Assembly (NCBI GenBank): GCA_963926925.1
Contig: CAWUZD010000053.1
Span: forward strand, 1 to 21,423
Length of the DNA: 21,423 nt
From: Paralactobacillus_A sp963926925
Lineage (GTDB): Bacteria > Bacillota > Bacilli > Lactobacillales > Lactobacillaceae
Reading direction: 5' to 3'
Positions 7,718-15,085 of this stretch are shown one piece after another. The first letter of the stretch is position 1. Each line of letters starts with the position of its first letter. The notes beneath the pieces are model-generated. The model made no database searches. It saw nothing but the letters and a program-made list of their open reading frames with translations, and had not been told where the DNA came from. The position numbers and the translations under genes were made by a program.

Positions 7718-7786
7718 ATGAAAAAAGTTGGGTTTTGGGGTATTGGAAACGAAATTGCTTGGGAAACAACTTCACTTCTACAATGA
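7718..7786 (+). CDS. Putative 22-residue peptide or gene remnant
   Basis: ATG at 7718 is preceded by GGAGGAG (7707-7713) at good spacing and opens a 22-codon frame with two Trp: MKKVGFWGIGN followed by EIAWETTSLLQ, then TGA. The N-terminus resembles the MKKxGFxGxGN start of NAD(P)-binding Rossmann proteins (6-phosphogluconate dehydrogenase or ProC type), so it may be the stump of a lost gene. Equally it may be a real short peptide. The frame is also open upstream to an ATG at 7673 that has only a distant AAGGAG. It lies opposite the expected 3' UTR of the minus-strand operon. No promoter of its own is evident, so expression would need read-through. Function unknown. Confidence 0.35.
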   Translation: MKKVGFWGIGNEIAWETTSLLQ

Positions 7787-7850
7787 TTAGATTATCAAAC
7801 AATTATGAAAAAAATATGAATAAAGTTATTGTCATTTATGAAAATTACAA

Positions 7851-8891
7851 CTAATCGTGCTTAATTGCGCCTTTTAACCAATCACCTAAAAAGTCATATT
7901 GTTTAATCAATTCATAAACGTGTAATGTTGGTTCAGGATAATGAAGACGAATTGCTTGTTGTGGCGCACTAATACTTAAACCTAAAACTTGCTTATTAGG
8001 TAAAGTTAATTCATATTCATCAACTTTATCACCAGCCCGCATTAACACACCACTCATTGATGCTGCAATGAATAAATCATCTAATGCTGGTAAGTGATCA
8101 GTTGAAACAAAGTTAACTGATAAAGTAATAGTTTGATCAGCTAAATCATCATCACTATCACGTTCCCAAATAAAAGTTCCATCACTTGTTAATTGGGCAT
8201 TACCACTATCAGCGATATTTTTACCATTCATGATAACTTCATAACTAGCAATATCGTTATTACCAACATTTACTTTCAAACTAATTGGTTCATCATTACT
8301 ATGAATTTCTTGACTAGTTGCAGTATTTTGTAATGGTGGAAAAACAGTCTTAAATGTTAAACCATCAATTGGTTGTAAGATGGTTTCAATAGCAGTAGTA
8401 AAGCGATAATCAGCTGTATATAATAACTTAATTAAACGAATTAGGGCTGCATAATCATTATCATTGAATGGTAATGCGGCAGGTGCAATATCATCAATTG
8501 TTGGGAGATTATCAGCTTCTAAATGACCTTGTTGATCAATGGGATGATTAATCGTGAATAACAAGGTATTACGACTGTCATTATTAGCATAATTAAATTT
8601 AATTTGTGGGGCAGCACCATTAACAACAGTTTCAATCCACAAATGTTCAAATAATTCACTATTACTAATGATTTCATCATCACAGCAAATTTCGTATATT
8701 TTATTCATTAAAATACGACTAAATTCATCGGCATTATTAGCTAAAGCAGCTGCATTAGTTTGCCATTGTGGTTTGTCGTTTAAGTTAAGTAAGGTGCTAC
8801 CATATATTGTCATTATTTCTTGACGAATATCATTAATAGCAGCATTACTATCGATAATGTCATGAACTTTTGGTTGATTGTAATTAATCAT
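7851..8891 (-). CDS. Unrecognised acidic protein, second gene of the minus-strand pair (346 aa)
   Basis: A 346-residue acidic soluble protein with no signal peptide or transmembrane helix. The first half (to about 175) appears mainly helical, with CC-D-D near residue 90. The second half (about 195-300) is rich in alternating hydrophobic residues typical of beta-sandwich domains, with ISLKVNV, YEVIMNG and TFIWERDSDDD. The C-terminus ends in a helix, FLGDWLKGAIKHD. The ATG overlaps the stop of the upstream gene by 8 nt, so the two products are almost certainly made together and may form a complex. AAGGGG lies about 9 nt upstream. I recognise no catalytic motif or family and give no function. 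Confidence 0.8.
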   Translation of the reverse strand: MINYNQPKVHDIIDSNAAINDIRQEIMTIYGSTLLNLNDKPQWQTNAAALANNADEFSRILMNKIYEICCDDEIISNSELFEHLWIETVVNGAAPQIKFNYANNDSRNTLLFTINHPIDQQGHLEADNLPTIDDIAPAALPFNDNDYAALIRLIKLLYTADYRFTTAIETILQPIDGLTFKTVFPPLQNTATSQEIHSNDEPISLKVNVGNNDIASYEVIMNGKNIADSGNAQLTSDGTFIWERDSDDDLADQTITLSVNFVSTDHLPALDDLFIAASMSGVLMRAGDKVDEYELTLPNKQVLGLSISAPQQAIRLHYPEPTLHVYELIKQYDFLGDWLKGAIKHD

Positions 8892-9774
8892 TATGTTGCA
8901 CCCCTTCTTGAGCTTCTAAGTATTCAGTATATGCTTGTGGCATTTTTAAGAGTGCATTTAAGAATTGATTAAATGAACTAAATTCACTCATGATCGCTTG
9001 ATATTCATAATTAACAACGGCTGCTTCAACTTGAACAGCCCGTTTTTGATTAATAAAGCGTTCGTCAGCGTCGGCTAATGCAACACTGTATTGATCTTGA
9101 AGAGCTTGCATATCATTATCATCATGATTAGATGTCACAATATGTTTATCAGTATTTTCCTTCTTATTATTTTTATCATCATCATCAATTAAGTTAGCGA
9201 AGAAACTACTTAACCGACTTGAAGAAGTAGGGTGTTCTTCTTTAGGAGCCGCCGAAGTTTCATCTGCAACAGGAGCTTCATTATTTTGTTTTTCTAATTC
9301 ATTAATACGCCGTTTTAATGAGTTAGCATCGTCATAAACAATATCATGAATATGTTTAATTTGATTATCTAGGTAATTTTTAGGATCTTCAGCGTATTTT
9401 TCTAATTCAGGGATAACACTTTGTTCATCAGCATTAGTTTGAATAATTTTACGCCGCCAAGTATCAAGAACGCCAAAACGCCGCCGGTGATACCAATTAC
9501 CAAACATTACAACACCATTATGGTTGATTTCAAAGAATGGTAAGTAATGTTTTAACCATGCGATTAATCCTTCTTGAAGGTAATCATGAAGTTCTTGTTG
9601 TGCTTGTTGATCATAAGCCAAAATATAACCAGGAACTTCACTAATATCTAATCTTAAGTTTTCCGCAGTATTATCAATTTGTTTGTAAAGCATTAAATCA
9701 GAATGATTTTGCCAAGCTTGATTAAAATTATTGAAAAAGCGGGTTTGATAATTTAAACACTCGTTGATTTTCAT
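8884..9774 (-). CDS. Unrecognised acidic coiled-coil protein, first gene of the minus-strand pair (296 aa)
   Basis: The first gene of a two-gene operon, 296 residues from ATG 9774. That start has AGAGGA about 6 nt upstream and is preferred over a longer frame whose extra 16 residues come from the A+T-rich leader. The N-terminal domain (about 1-125) has an aromatic and basic patch FGNWYHRRRFGVLDTWRRK. Then come a helical or coiled-coil stretch (about 130-170), a low-complexity linker with DDDDKNNKKEN (about 200-215), and a C-terminal helical region (about 220-290). It has no membrane segment. The layout of folded domain, coiled coil, acidic linker and helix suggests a scaffold or nucleic-acid-associated protein, but I recognise no family. 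Confidence 0.78.
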   Translation of the reverse strand: MKINECLNYQTRFFNNFNQAWQNHSDLMLYKQIDNTAENLRLDISEVPGYILAYDQQAQQELHDYLQEGLIAWLKHYLPFFEINHNGVVMFGNWYHRRRFGVLDTWRRKIIQTNADEQSVIPELEKYAEDPKNYLDNQIKHIHDIVYDDANSLKRRINELEKQNNEAPVADETSAAPKEEHPTSSSRLSSFFANLIDDDDKNNKKENTDKHIVTSNHDDNDMQALQDQYSVALADADERFINQKRAVQVEAAVVNYEYQAIMSEFSSFNQFLNALLKMPQAYTEYLEAQEGVQHND

Positions 9775-9888
9775 ACTAATTCCTCTTTTAAGTAATAAAA
9801 ATAAGTAAAATACTATTATCATTTTATCTCATTGTTATGAAATATGAAAAGATAATTAATATATTTAAGATTTTATCTATAAATACCA

Positions 9889-9917
9889 TTGACTTTTTGA
9901 CTAAAGATTATTAATGT
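9889..9917 (+). promoter_or_regulatory. Probable promoter of the MFS/VIT gene run
   Basis: TTGACT (9889-9894), a 17-nt spacer and TAATGT (9912-9917) precede the MFS gene. TTGACT is repeated at 9897-9902, 8 nt further on, giving a tandem of -35-like hexamers. Confidence 0.45.
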
Positions 9918-9967
9918 TTCCATTAGTGTATATTCGGAAATAATATAGGAAAGGAGTAGTTAATGTA

Positions 9968-11161
9968 GTGCAAAAAACTTTACGCTTACGGTGGTTGTTA
10001 ATTGGCGCATTAATTGTTAATACAGCAAGTAGTTTTATTTGGCCTTTAACAACTGTTTATATGCATGATTACTTGCACAAATCACTCACTGTTTCAGGAT
10101 GGGTGTTATTTTTTTATTCCATTATTATGGTGGTTGGCAATTATCTTGGCGGCTTTTTGTTTGACCGGTGGAGTCGTTATAAAACCATGCTTGTTGGCGT
10201 GGGGTTAATGACAATTAATGCTGGTTTATTAATTTTTTATCATATGTGGCCATTTTATGCTGCTTTTTTAATTTTACTTGGATTAGGTAATGGGATTGTA
10301 GCAACAGGAATTAATTCTTATGCAACGGTAGTGCATGGTTATCGTTCTAGTTATATTTTTAACGTGCTTTACTTTATGAATAACTTAGGATTAGTCTTAG
10401 GAACATTACTGGTCGGAATTGTTTTACCTTATGGAATTGCTGATGTTTTTACGATTGCCTTTGTTTTATTCATTCTTTTTATTTTTGTAGTCATTTTTGG
10501 ATACCATGTTGTTGAACCACAATTCAAAAAAGTTCATTGTGAAAAGCGCGTTTGTGCCAAAACTAGTCGTAGTAATACGATTCGCATGGCAATTTTGATG
10601 TTAGTGGTGTTAATTACATGGGTTGCTTATGAACAATGGCAAAGTAATATTTCTTCATACATGTTGTTATTGCATATGACCATTCAAAAGTACAGTTTTG
10701 TCTGGACATTTAATGCAATTTTGATTGTTTTATTCCAACCAGTTTTAACCGGCTTGGATAAATGGTTATTACAACATTTGATGGGCAGAATGTATGTCGG
10801 CTTTTTAATTATGTCCTCATCATTTATTATTTTGTTATTTGCTAAGCAATATCATCAATTTTTGGCATCAATGGCATTATTAACAATTGGCGAAATTACT
10901 GTTTTCCCTGCTGTTTCTACTTTCGTTGACCGGTTAGCAAGTATTCATGAAAAAGGTAAGTACCAAGGTTATGTTAATATGTTTGCTTCAATTGGTAGAG
11001 CAATTGGACCACTAGTTGGTGCCCAGATTATTGATTATACTTCTTCATACCGGGTGTTATTTTTATGCTGTGTTGTTGTAATGTTTGCATTTAGCATTAT
11101 CTTTATTACGGTTAATACCTACTTGGATCGTAAGCAAAAAGCCGTTTCAGTTCATAACTAA
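9968..11161 (+). CDS. Major facilitator superfamily transporter (multidrug-exporter-like)
   Basis: A 397-residue protein with twelve predicted transmembrane segments. The MFS loop 2-3 signature is visible as GGFLFDRWSRYKTM (61-74, D66-R67 and R70), and a central basic loop (about 183-200) divides two six-helix halves. The family exports drugs or metabolites with proton antiport; no substrate can be inferred. The GTG at 9968 is used because the ATG five bases upstream (9963) is immediately followed by TAG. AAGGAG (9951-9956) serves both. No terminator is seen before the metal transporter gene 63 nt downstream, so the three genes may share a transcript. Confidence 0.85.
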   Translation: MQKTLRLRWLLIGALIVNTASSFIWPLTTVYMHDYLHKSLTVSGWVLFFYSIIMVVGNYLGGFLFDRWSRYKTMLVGVGLMTINAGLLIFYHMWPFYAAFLILLGLGNGIVATGINSYATVVHGYRSSYIFNVLYFMNNLGLVLGTLLVGIVLPYGIADVFTIAFVLFILFIFVVIFGYHVVEPQFKKVHCEKRVCAKTSRSNTIRMAILMLVVLITWVAYEQWQSNISSYMLLLHMTIQKYSFVWTFNAILIVLFQPVLTGLDKWLLQHLMGRMYVGFLIMSSSFIILLFAKQYHQFLASMALLTIGEITVFPAVSTFVDRLASIHEKGKYQGYVNMFASIGRAIGPLVGAQIIDYTSSYRVLFLCCVVVMFAFSIIFITVNTYLDRKQKAVSVHN

Positions 11162-11224
11162 AATGGCATATGATAAAATTAAAGTATTTCTATGATGCTA
11201 ATAATTATTTAGGAATGTATAGTA

Positions 11225-11911
11225 ATGAAAAAGAAAAAAATGTCACTTGCCAGTAAGATTAATCTCATTCGTGCCATTGTCATGGGCGCTAATGATGGAA
11301 TTGTTTCCATTGCTGGGATTGTTATTGGTGTTGCTAGTGCTGGAAGTTCTGCCCAAGCAATTTTAATTTCTGGAATTGCGGGTGCATTAGCAGGCACAAT
11401 TTCGATGGCAGTTGGTGAATATGTTTCCGTAAGTACCCAACGCGATGCTGAAAAACAAGCGATTATTGATGAGAAAGATGCTTTAAAAAATCATTATCAA
11501 CGCGAGTTTAATTTTATTAAAAATGAATACACGTCAGTTGGTGTTTCGGATGAATTAGCCACGAAGGCTACCCAAGAAATGCTAAATGGCAACCAATTAT
11601 ATGTTGCTGTTCGTGAACGTTATGGATTTGACTTGAATGATAAAACAAGTGCTGTGGGAGCGGCCATTGCTTCGATGATTTCATTTCCAACCGGCGCATT
11701 ATTGCCATTATTGGCAGTTACCTTATTACCAGCACCATTACGAATTATCGGAACAGTTATTGCAGTAGCAGTGGCCTTAGTAATTACCGGTTATGTTGCT
11801 TCAGTATTAGGTAAAGAAGAAAATCATCTTAAATCAACTGTTCGTAATGTGATTGTTGGGTTACTAACAATGCTAGTAACTTATGTTGTTGGTTTACTTT
11901 TTGATCATTAA
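11225..11911 (+). CDS. VIT1/CCC1-family metal transporter, copy 1
   Basis: A 228-residue VIT1/CCC1-family (nodulin-21-like) membrane protein. TM1 has the family signature ALIRAIVMGANDGIVS-like segment (about 12-27). TM2 ends in ISMAVGEYVSVSTQRDAE (about 59-76), which carries conserved Gly-Glu-Tyr and the cytoplasmic charged helix that follows. Three more hydrophobic segments complete the five-helix layout. Members move Fe2+ or Mn2+ out of the cytoplasm with proton exchange. The central helical domain contains many Glu residues, as in family metal-binding domains. ATG 11225 has AGGAA 9 nt upstream. A second homologue follows almost at once, so the pair may work as a heterodimer or have split metal preferences. 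Confidence 0.88.
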   Translation: MKKKKMSLASKINLIRAIVMGANDGIVSIAGIVIGVASAGSSAQAILISGIAGALAGTISMAVGEYVSVSTQRDAEKQAIIDEKDALKNHYQREFNFIKNEYTSVGVSDELATKATQEMLNGNQLYVAVRERYGFDLNDKTSAVGAAIASMISFPTGALLPLLAVTLLPAPLRIIGTVIAVAVALVITGYVASVLGKEENHLKSTVRNVIVGLLTMLVTYVVGLLFDH

Positions 11912-11934
11912 TTGAATTGATGGTGTCGATAATT

Positions 11935-12612
11935 ATGAAAAAACAAAAAATGACCTTATCCCAAAAAACTAATACTTTACGGGCTGGCGTTTTGGGTGCT
12001 AATGATGGAATTTTAACTGTTGTTGGTGTGCTTTTTAGTGTTGCTGTGGCAACTAATAATAAGTTCACAATTTTTATTGCTGGTTTATCAGATTTACTAG
12101 CATGTGCTTTTTCAATGGCAACAGGGGAATTTGCATCAGTAAGTTCACAACGTGATACTGAAGAAGCTGCTGTTCAAAAAGAAAAACAACGTTTAAAAAC
12201 TAATTTTGATGATGAAGTAGCTAATGTAGCTCAATATTATGTTCATCGTGGTGTTACTCCCGAAACGGCTAATAAAATTGCCCAGGAATTAATGGCTAAG
12301 CAACCATTACAAACGGTAGTTAGAACTAAGTATGATTTAAAGCTAGGTTACTATTTAAATCCATGGTATGCGACATTTACTTCATTAGTTGCTGCCGCTG
12401 CTGGTGGATTATTTCCATTAGTGGCAATGACATGTTTACCTTCAACCTGGCGATGGTTAGGAACAATTATTGCTGTTTCGATTTCAATTGGTGTTGCTGG
12501 CTTTTTGAGTGCCAAATTAGGTCATGGTAATATTAAAACCGCCATTATTCGTAATGTGATTATTGGTTTAATTACCATGGGCGTTCAATATTTCTTAGGA
12601 AGATTTATTTAA
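11935..12612 (+). CDS. VIT1/CCC1-family metal transporter, copy 2
   Basis: A 225-residue homologue of the preceding gene, with the same order of features: MKKQKMTLSQKTNTLRAGVLGANDGIL at the start, FSMATGEFASVSSQRDTEEAA (Gly-Glu-Phe instead of Gly-Glu-Tyr), a charged helix and three further membrane segments. The ATG at 11935 is chosen because it aligns exactly with the start of copy 1. Upstream in-frame starts at 11917 and 11920 have no better ribosome binding site. The weak binding site and 23-nt gap suggest translation coupled to copy 1. Likely role: Fe2+/Mn2+ efflux or homeostasis. The run ends at a strong terminator. Confidence 0.86.
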   Translation: MKKQKMTLSQKTNTLRAGVLGANDGILTVVGVLFSVAVATNNKFTIFIAGLSDLLACAFSMATGEFASVSSQRDTEEAAVQKEKQRLKTNFDDEVANVAQYYVHRGVTPETANKIAQELMAKQPLQTVVRTKYDLKLGYYLNPWYATFTSLVAAAAGGLFPLVAMTCLPSTWRWLGTIIAVSISIGVAGFLSAKLGHGNIKTAIIRNVIIGLITMGVQYFLGRFI

Positions 12613-12622
12613 AAACATGAAT

Positions 12623-12665
12623 AAAAAAAGCTCAGTAGGATTTAATCCTACTGAGCTTTTATTTT
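12623..12665. terminator. Bidirectional terminator between the VIT genes and ddl
   Basis: A perfect 17-bp inverted repeat (12626-12642 and 12644-12660) is flanked by seven A on the left and TTTTATTTT on the right. It can stop both the + strand metal-transporter transcript and the convergent ddl transcript; the U-tract is better in the ddl direction. Confidence 0.9.
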
Positions 12666-12672
12666 ATAAAAA

Positions 12673-13725
12673 TTATTGTTCGTTATATAATTTCATTTTG
12701 CCTTCAACAATGCTTTCAACTAAGTCAGCATAGTTAATGCCAGCTGCTGCAGCTTCTTGAGGTAATAATGACCGTGGTGTCATTCCTGGTAATGTATTAG
12801 CTTCAATGACATATAATTCGCCATCTTTTAAGAAGAAGTCGATTCGGCAGTAGTTAGTTAAACCAATTACATCCATTGTCTTCAAAGCCATTTCTTGCAT
12901 CTTGTGATGAATATCATCAGGGATGTCAGGTGGAGTAACGAATTGTGTTTCAGTGTTTGGTTGGAACTTATGCTTGAAGTCATACCAACCATTGTTGTTA
13001 ACAACAATTTCAATTGCTGGCATTGCTTTGCCGTTAACAATACCTAATGAGAATTCACGACCACCAATGTATTCTTCAACTAATACACTATTGTCGAAAC
13101 GATATGCATCAGCTAAAGCACTCTTAAGTTCATCAGCATCATGAACAATTGTTACCCCAACACTTGAGCCACCGCTAGTTGGTTTTACAACTACTGGATA
13201 ACCGAATGGTAATTCAGGAATAGGTTGATTCTTTTTAATTTCAACAAAACGAGCAGTATTAATGTGGTTGTACATTAATAATTGTTTAGTAATGCTCTTA
13301 TTCATTGCAATTCCAGCTGCTAAAGTATCAGAACCAGTGTATTTGATATCATTTAAATCTAATACAGCTTGAACCTTACCGTTTTCGCCATCTTCACCGT
13401 GAAGACCCATGTAAACCATGTCAGCTGCTTGAGCAACTTTTAAGACATTTTTACCGAATAAGCCCCGGGTATTGTCATGACGTAAAGCGTTGATTGCTTC
13501 ATCAGTTAAAATATCATCGCTGATATCGTAATCACCTTTAACATCTTGGTTTTGAGTAAATAAGTCATCAATGTTCTTAACACCGTCAAGATCAATTCCT
13601 AAGAATGAGTCAACCATGACAACTTGGTGTCCTTTAGAACGTAAAGCATCAGTGATCTTAGCACCTGATGACAATGAAACGTTACGTTCGGTACTACGAC
13701 CGCCTGCTAATACGACAATTTTCAT
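12673..13725 (-). CDS. ddl: D-alanine--D-alanine/D-lactate ligase
   Basis: A 350-residue ATP-grasp ligase that makes the terminal dipeptide or depsipeptide of the peptidoglycan precursor in the cytoplasm. Motifs: GRSTERNVSLSSG (9-21, substrate Glu13), LHGEDGENGKVQ (109-119), KPTSGGSSVG (181-190, ATP loop), YDFKHKF (248-254), and metal ligands in CRIDFF (D295) and IEANTLPG (E308, N310). Phe254 occupies the position of E. coli DdlB Tyr216 and Leuconostoc Ddl Phe261. In known enzymes Phe there marks D-Ala-D-Lac synthesis and intrinsic vancomycin resistance. The ATG at 13725 has GGAGGG 7 nt upstream; a 22-residue longer frame overlaps the promoter and is rejected. Monocistronic. Confidence 0.95.
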   Translation of the reverse strand: MKIVVLAGGRSTERNVSLSSGAKITDALRSKGHQVVMVDSFLGIDLDGVKNIDDLFTQNQDVKGDYDISDDILTDEAINALRHDNTRGLFGKNVLKVAQAADMVYMGLHGEDGENGKVQAVLDLNDIKYTGSDTLAAGIAMNKSITKQLLMYNHINTARFVEIKKNQPIPELPFGYPVVVKPTSGGSSVGVTIVHDADELKSALADAYRFDNSVLVEEYIGGREFSLGIVNGKAMPAIEIVVNNNGWYDFKHKFQPNTETQFVTPPDIPDDIHHKMQEMALKTMDVIGLTNYCRIDFFLKDGELYVIEANTLPGMTPRSLLPQEAAAAGINYADLVESIVEGKMKLYNEQ

Positions 13726-13772
13726 CAATTGTCCCTCCGTATGTATATTATTTTCCGTTACATTGAGCTTTA

Positions 13773-13781
13773 AGTATACCA
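13773..13781 (-). promoter_or_regulatory. Extended -10 promoter of ddl
   Basis: Read on the - strand: TGG followed by TATACT (TATACT at 13778-13773), an extended -10 about 48 nt before the ddl start. No good -35 is visible 17 nt upstream, as is usual for extended -10 promoters. Confidence 0.5.
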
Positions 13782-13839
13782 TAGTATTCATGAAATTATT
13801 AGGACAAAAAACGAATTACTGAAAAAGTTTTGTAAATTT

Positions 13840-13869
13840 TTGTAAAATTTTTTATGAATTTATTAAAAT
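13840..13869 (+). promoter_or_regulatory. Promoter of the CDF zinc exporter gene
   Basis: TTGTAA (13840-13845), an 18-nt spacer and TAAAAT (13864-13869). TTGTAAA also occurs at 13830, 10 nt earlier, as part of a short direct repeat that could be a regulator site. No clear dyad typical of a metal regulator was found. Confidence 0.5.
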
Positions 13870-13899
13870 AGAATTATGTAAGTATAAGGAGGAAGATAG

Positions 13900-14781
13900 A
13901 TGGCGGATATAACACAAAAAAACCATCGGGCTTTTCGCATCGGCATTATTTTAAATTCAATTTTTATTATTGTCGAAGCAGCTTATGGCTTTTGGGGCGA
14001 TTCGTTAGCATTGGTTGCTGATGCAGGTCATAATTTAAGTGATGTTCTTGGGCTAGCATTATCATGGTTAGCACTGAGCCTGGGTAGTAAAAAGGCTACT
14101 GATAAACGTACTTATGGTTATAAGAGTTTTTCTAATTTGGCTGCTTTCGGTAATGCTATTTTTATTTTAATTGCAATTGGTGGCATTGTTGTTGAAGCGA
14201 TTAATCGGTTAATAAAGCCAGAACCAGTTCATAGTTGGCCAGTTATTATTGTGGCTGCTATTGGGATTGTAATTAATGGTATTACCGCTATTTTGTTTAT
14301 GGAAGGCCAACAAAAAGACCTTAATATTAAAAGTGCTTTTATTCATATGGCTAGTGATGCGTTAGTTTCAGTTGGTGTTGTTGTGGCCGGCATAATTATG
14401 TTATTCACGCATTGGTATTGGATTGACCCATTAATTAGTATTGTTATTTCAATCGTTGTTTTAATTGGAACATGGCATTTATTAGTGGCATCATTTAATT
14501 TATCAATGAATGCTGTACCTGAAGATATTGATTTAAAAGCAATTCGTAATTATTTGCGGCATGTTCCCACTGTTACTGGTGTTCATGATTTGCATGTGTG
14601 GGGGATGAGTACCACTGAAAATGCATTAACTGTTCACTTAACAAGAAATACTTTAGAGGATAATAATCACTTTATCGAAAGATTAAATCATGAGTTAACC
14701 CAACGCTTTGATGTTTGCCACATTACTATTCAAATTGAATTGGGTAAACTTGATGATGAATCAACTGATCATTCAATTTAA
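13900..14781 (+). CDS. czcD: CDF-family zinc (cation) exporter, CzcD/ZitB-like
   Basis: A 293-residue cation diffusion facilitator: six transmembrane helices, then a cytoplasmic metal-binding-like domain (about 205-285). The transport site is HxxxD on TM2 (DAGHNLSD, H44/D48) and HxxxD on TM5 (FIHMASDA, H149/D153). This HD-HD pattern is that of Zn2+-selective members (CzcD, ZitB, ZnT), as opposed to DD-HD or DD-DD Mn/Fe types. It exchanges cytoplasmic Zn2+ for protons. The C-terminal domain contains VHDLHVW, a family signature. AAGGAGG (13886-13892) sets the start. No regulator gene is adjacent and no terminator lies before the tyrS promoter. Confidence 0.92.
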   Translation: MADITQKNHRAFRIGIILNSIFIIVEAAYGFWGDSLALVADAGHNLSDVLGLALSWLALSLGSKKATDKRTYGYKSFSNLAAFGNAIFILIAIGGIVVEAINRLIKPEPVHSWPVIIVAAIGIVINGITAILFMEGQQKDLNIKSAFIHMASDALVSVGVVVAGIIMLFTHWYWIDPLISIVISIVVLIGTWHLLVASFNLSMNAVPEDIDLKAIRNYLRHVPTVTGVHDLHVWGMSTTENALTVHLTRNTLEDNNHFIERLNHELTQRFDVCHITIQIELGKLDDESTDHSI

Positions 14782-14791
14782 TTTTTAATAA

Positions 14792-14820
14792 TTGACAATC
14801 AAAAAAGCATCAGTTAAACT
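14792..14820 (+). promoter_or_regulatory. Promoter of the T-box/tyrS transcript
   Basis: Consensus TTGACA (14792-14797), a 17-nt spacer and TAAACT (14815-14820). It starts about 10 nt after the zinc exporter stop and gives a transcript start just before the T-box Stem I. Confidence 0.75.
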
Positions 14821-14842
14821 AATACTAAATTATTAGAACGAT

Positions 14843-15054
14843 ATTTACGGTATAACACAGTAGAGTATGTTATTCAGTTATTCAGAAAACTGACGGTTGA
14901 TGCGAGTCAGTAGGGTAAGGTACTTGAATTACAATTATGCATTAACGTAAATGAGGGTGACTACTTTATCGGTCATAAAGAGGCATACTTAATGCAAATT
15001 GGGTGGTACCGCGGTGAAATCGTCCCTAAGAGTTTTCTTAGGGACGATTTTTTT
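14843..15054 (+). promoter_or_regulatory. Tyrosine-specific T-box riboswitch
   Basis: Stem I base ATTTACG (14843-14849) pairs with CGTAAAT (14946-14952), then GTATAA (14850-14855) with TTATGC (14935-14940). The specifier loop has AGTA on the 5' side (14859-14862) and GAATTACAA on the 3' side (14926-14934), holding the Tyr codon TAC (14930-14932). It is closed by GAGTA/TACTT. The apical hairpin CTGAC/GTCAG (14890-14894, 14906-14910) encloses GGTTGATGCGA. The conserved T-box GGGTGGTACCGCG is at 15001-15013. The terminator (arms 15019-15031 and 15036-15048, then seven T) is the OFF state. Uncharged tRNA-Tyr reading UAC and pairing with TGGT would favour the antiterminator and tyrS expression. 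Confidence 0.95.
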
Positions 15055-15085
15055 GTTCTAATAATAATTTAAGGAGGCAAGGACT

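Noticed and set aside
9775..9822. N-terminal extension (hydrophobic, signal-like) of the 296-residue protein
   Set aside because: The extra 16 residues come from the A+T-rich leader; the ATG at 9774 has AGAGGA at proper spacing, so a signal peptide is not supported.
11209..11397. Minus-strand frame over the start of the first VIT gene
   Set aside because: It is antisense to a clear family member, with composition typical of a mirror frame (Ala, Pro, Ile repeats).
13726..13791. N-terminal extension of Ddl by 22 residues
   Set aside because: It would overlap the extended -10 promoter, lacks a ribosome binding site, and the ATG at 13725 matches the usual family start MKIVVLAGG.
13826..13850. 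Repeated TTTTGTAAA as a possible repeat array
   Set aside because: Only two copies 10 nt apart in an A+T-rich promoter; this is not an array and is better read as alternative -35 boxes.
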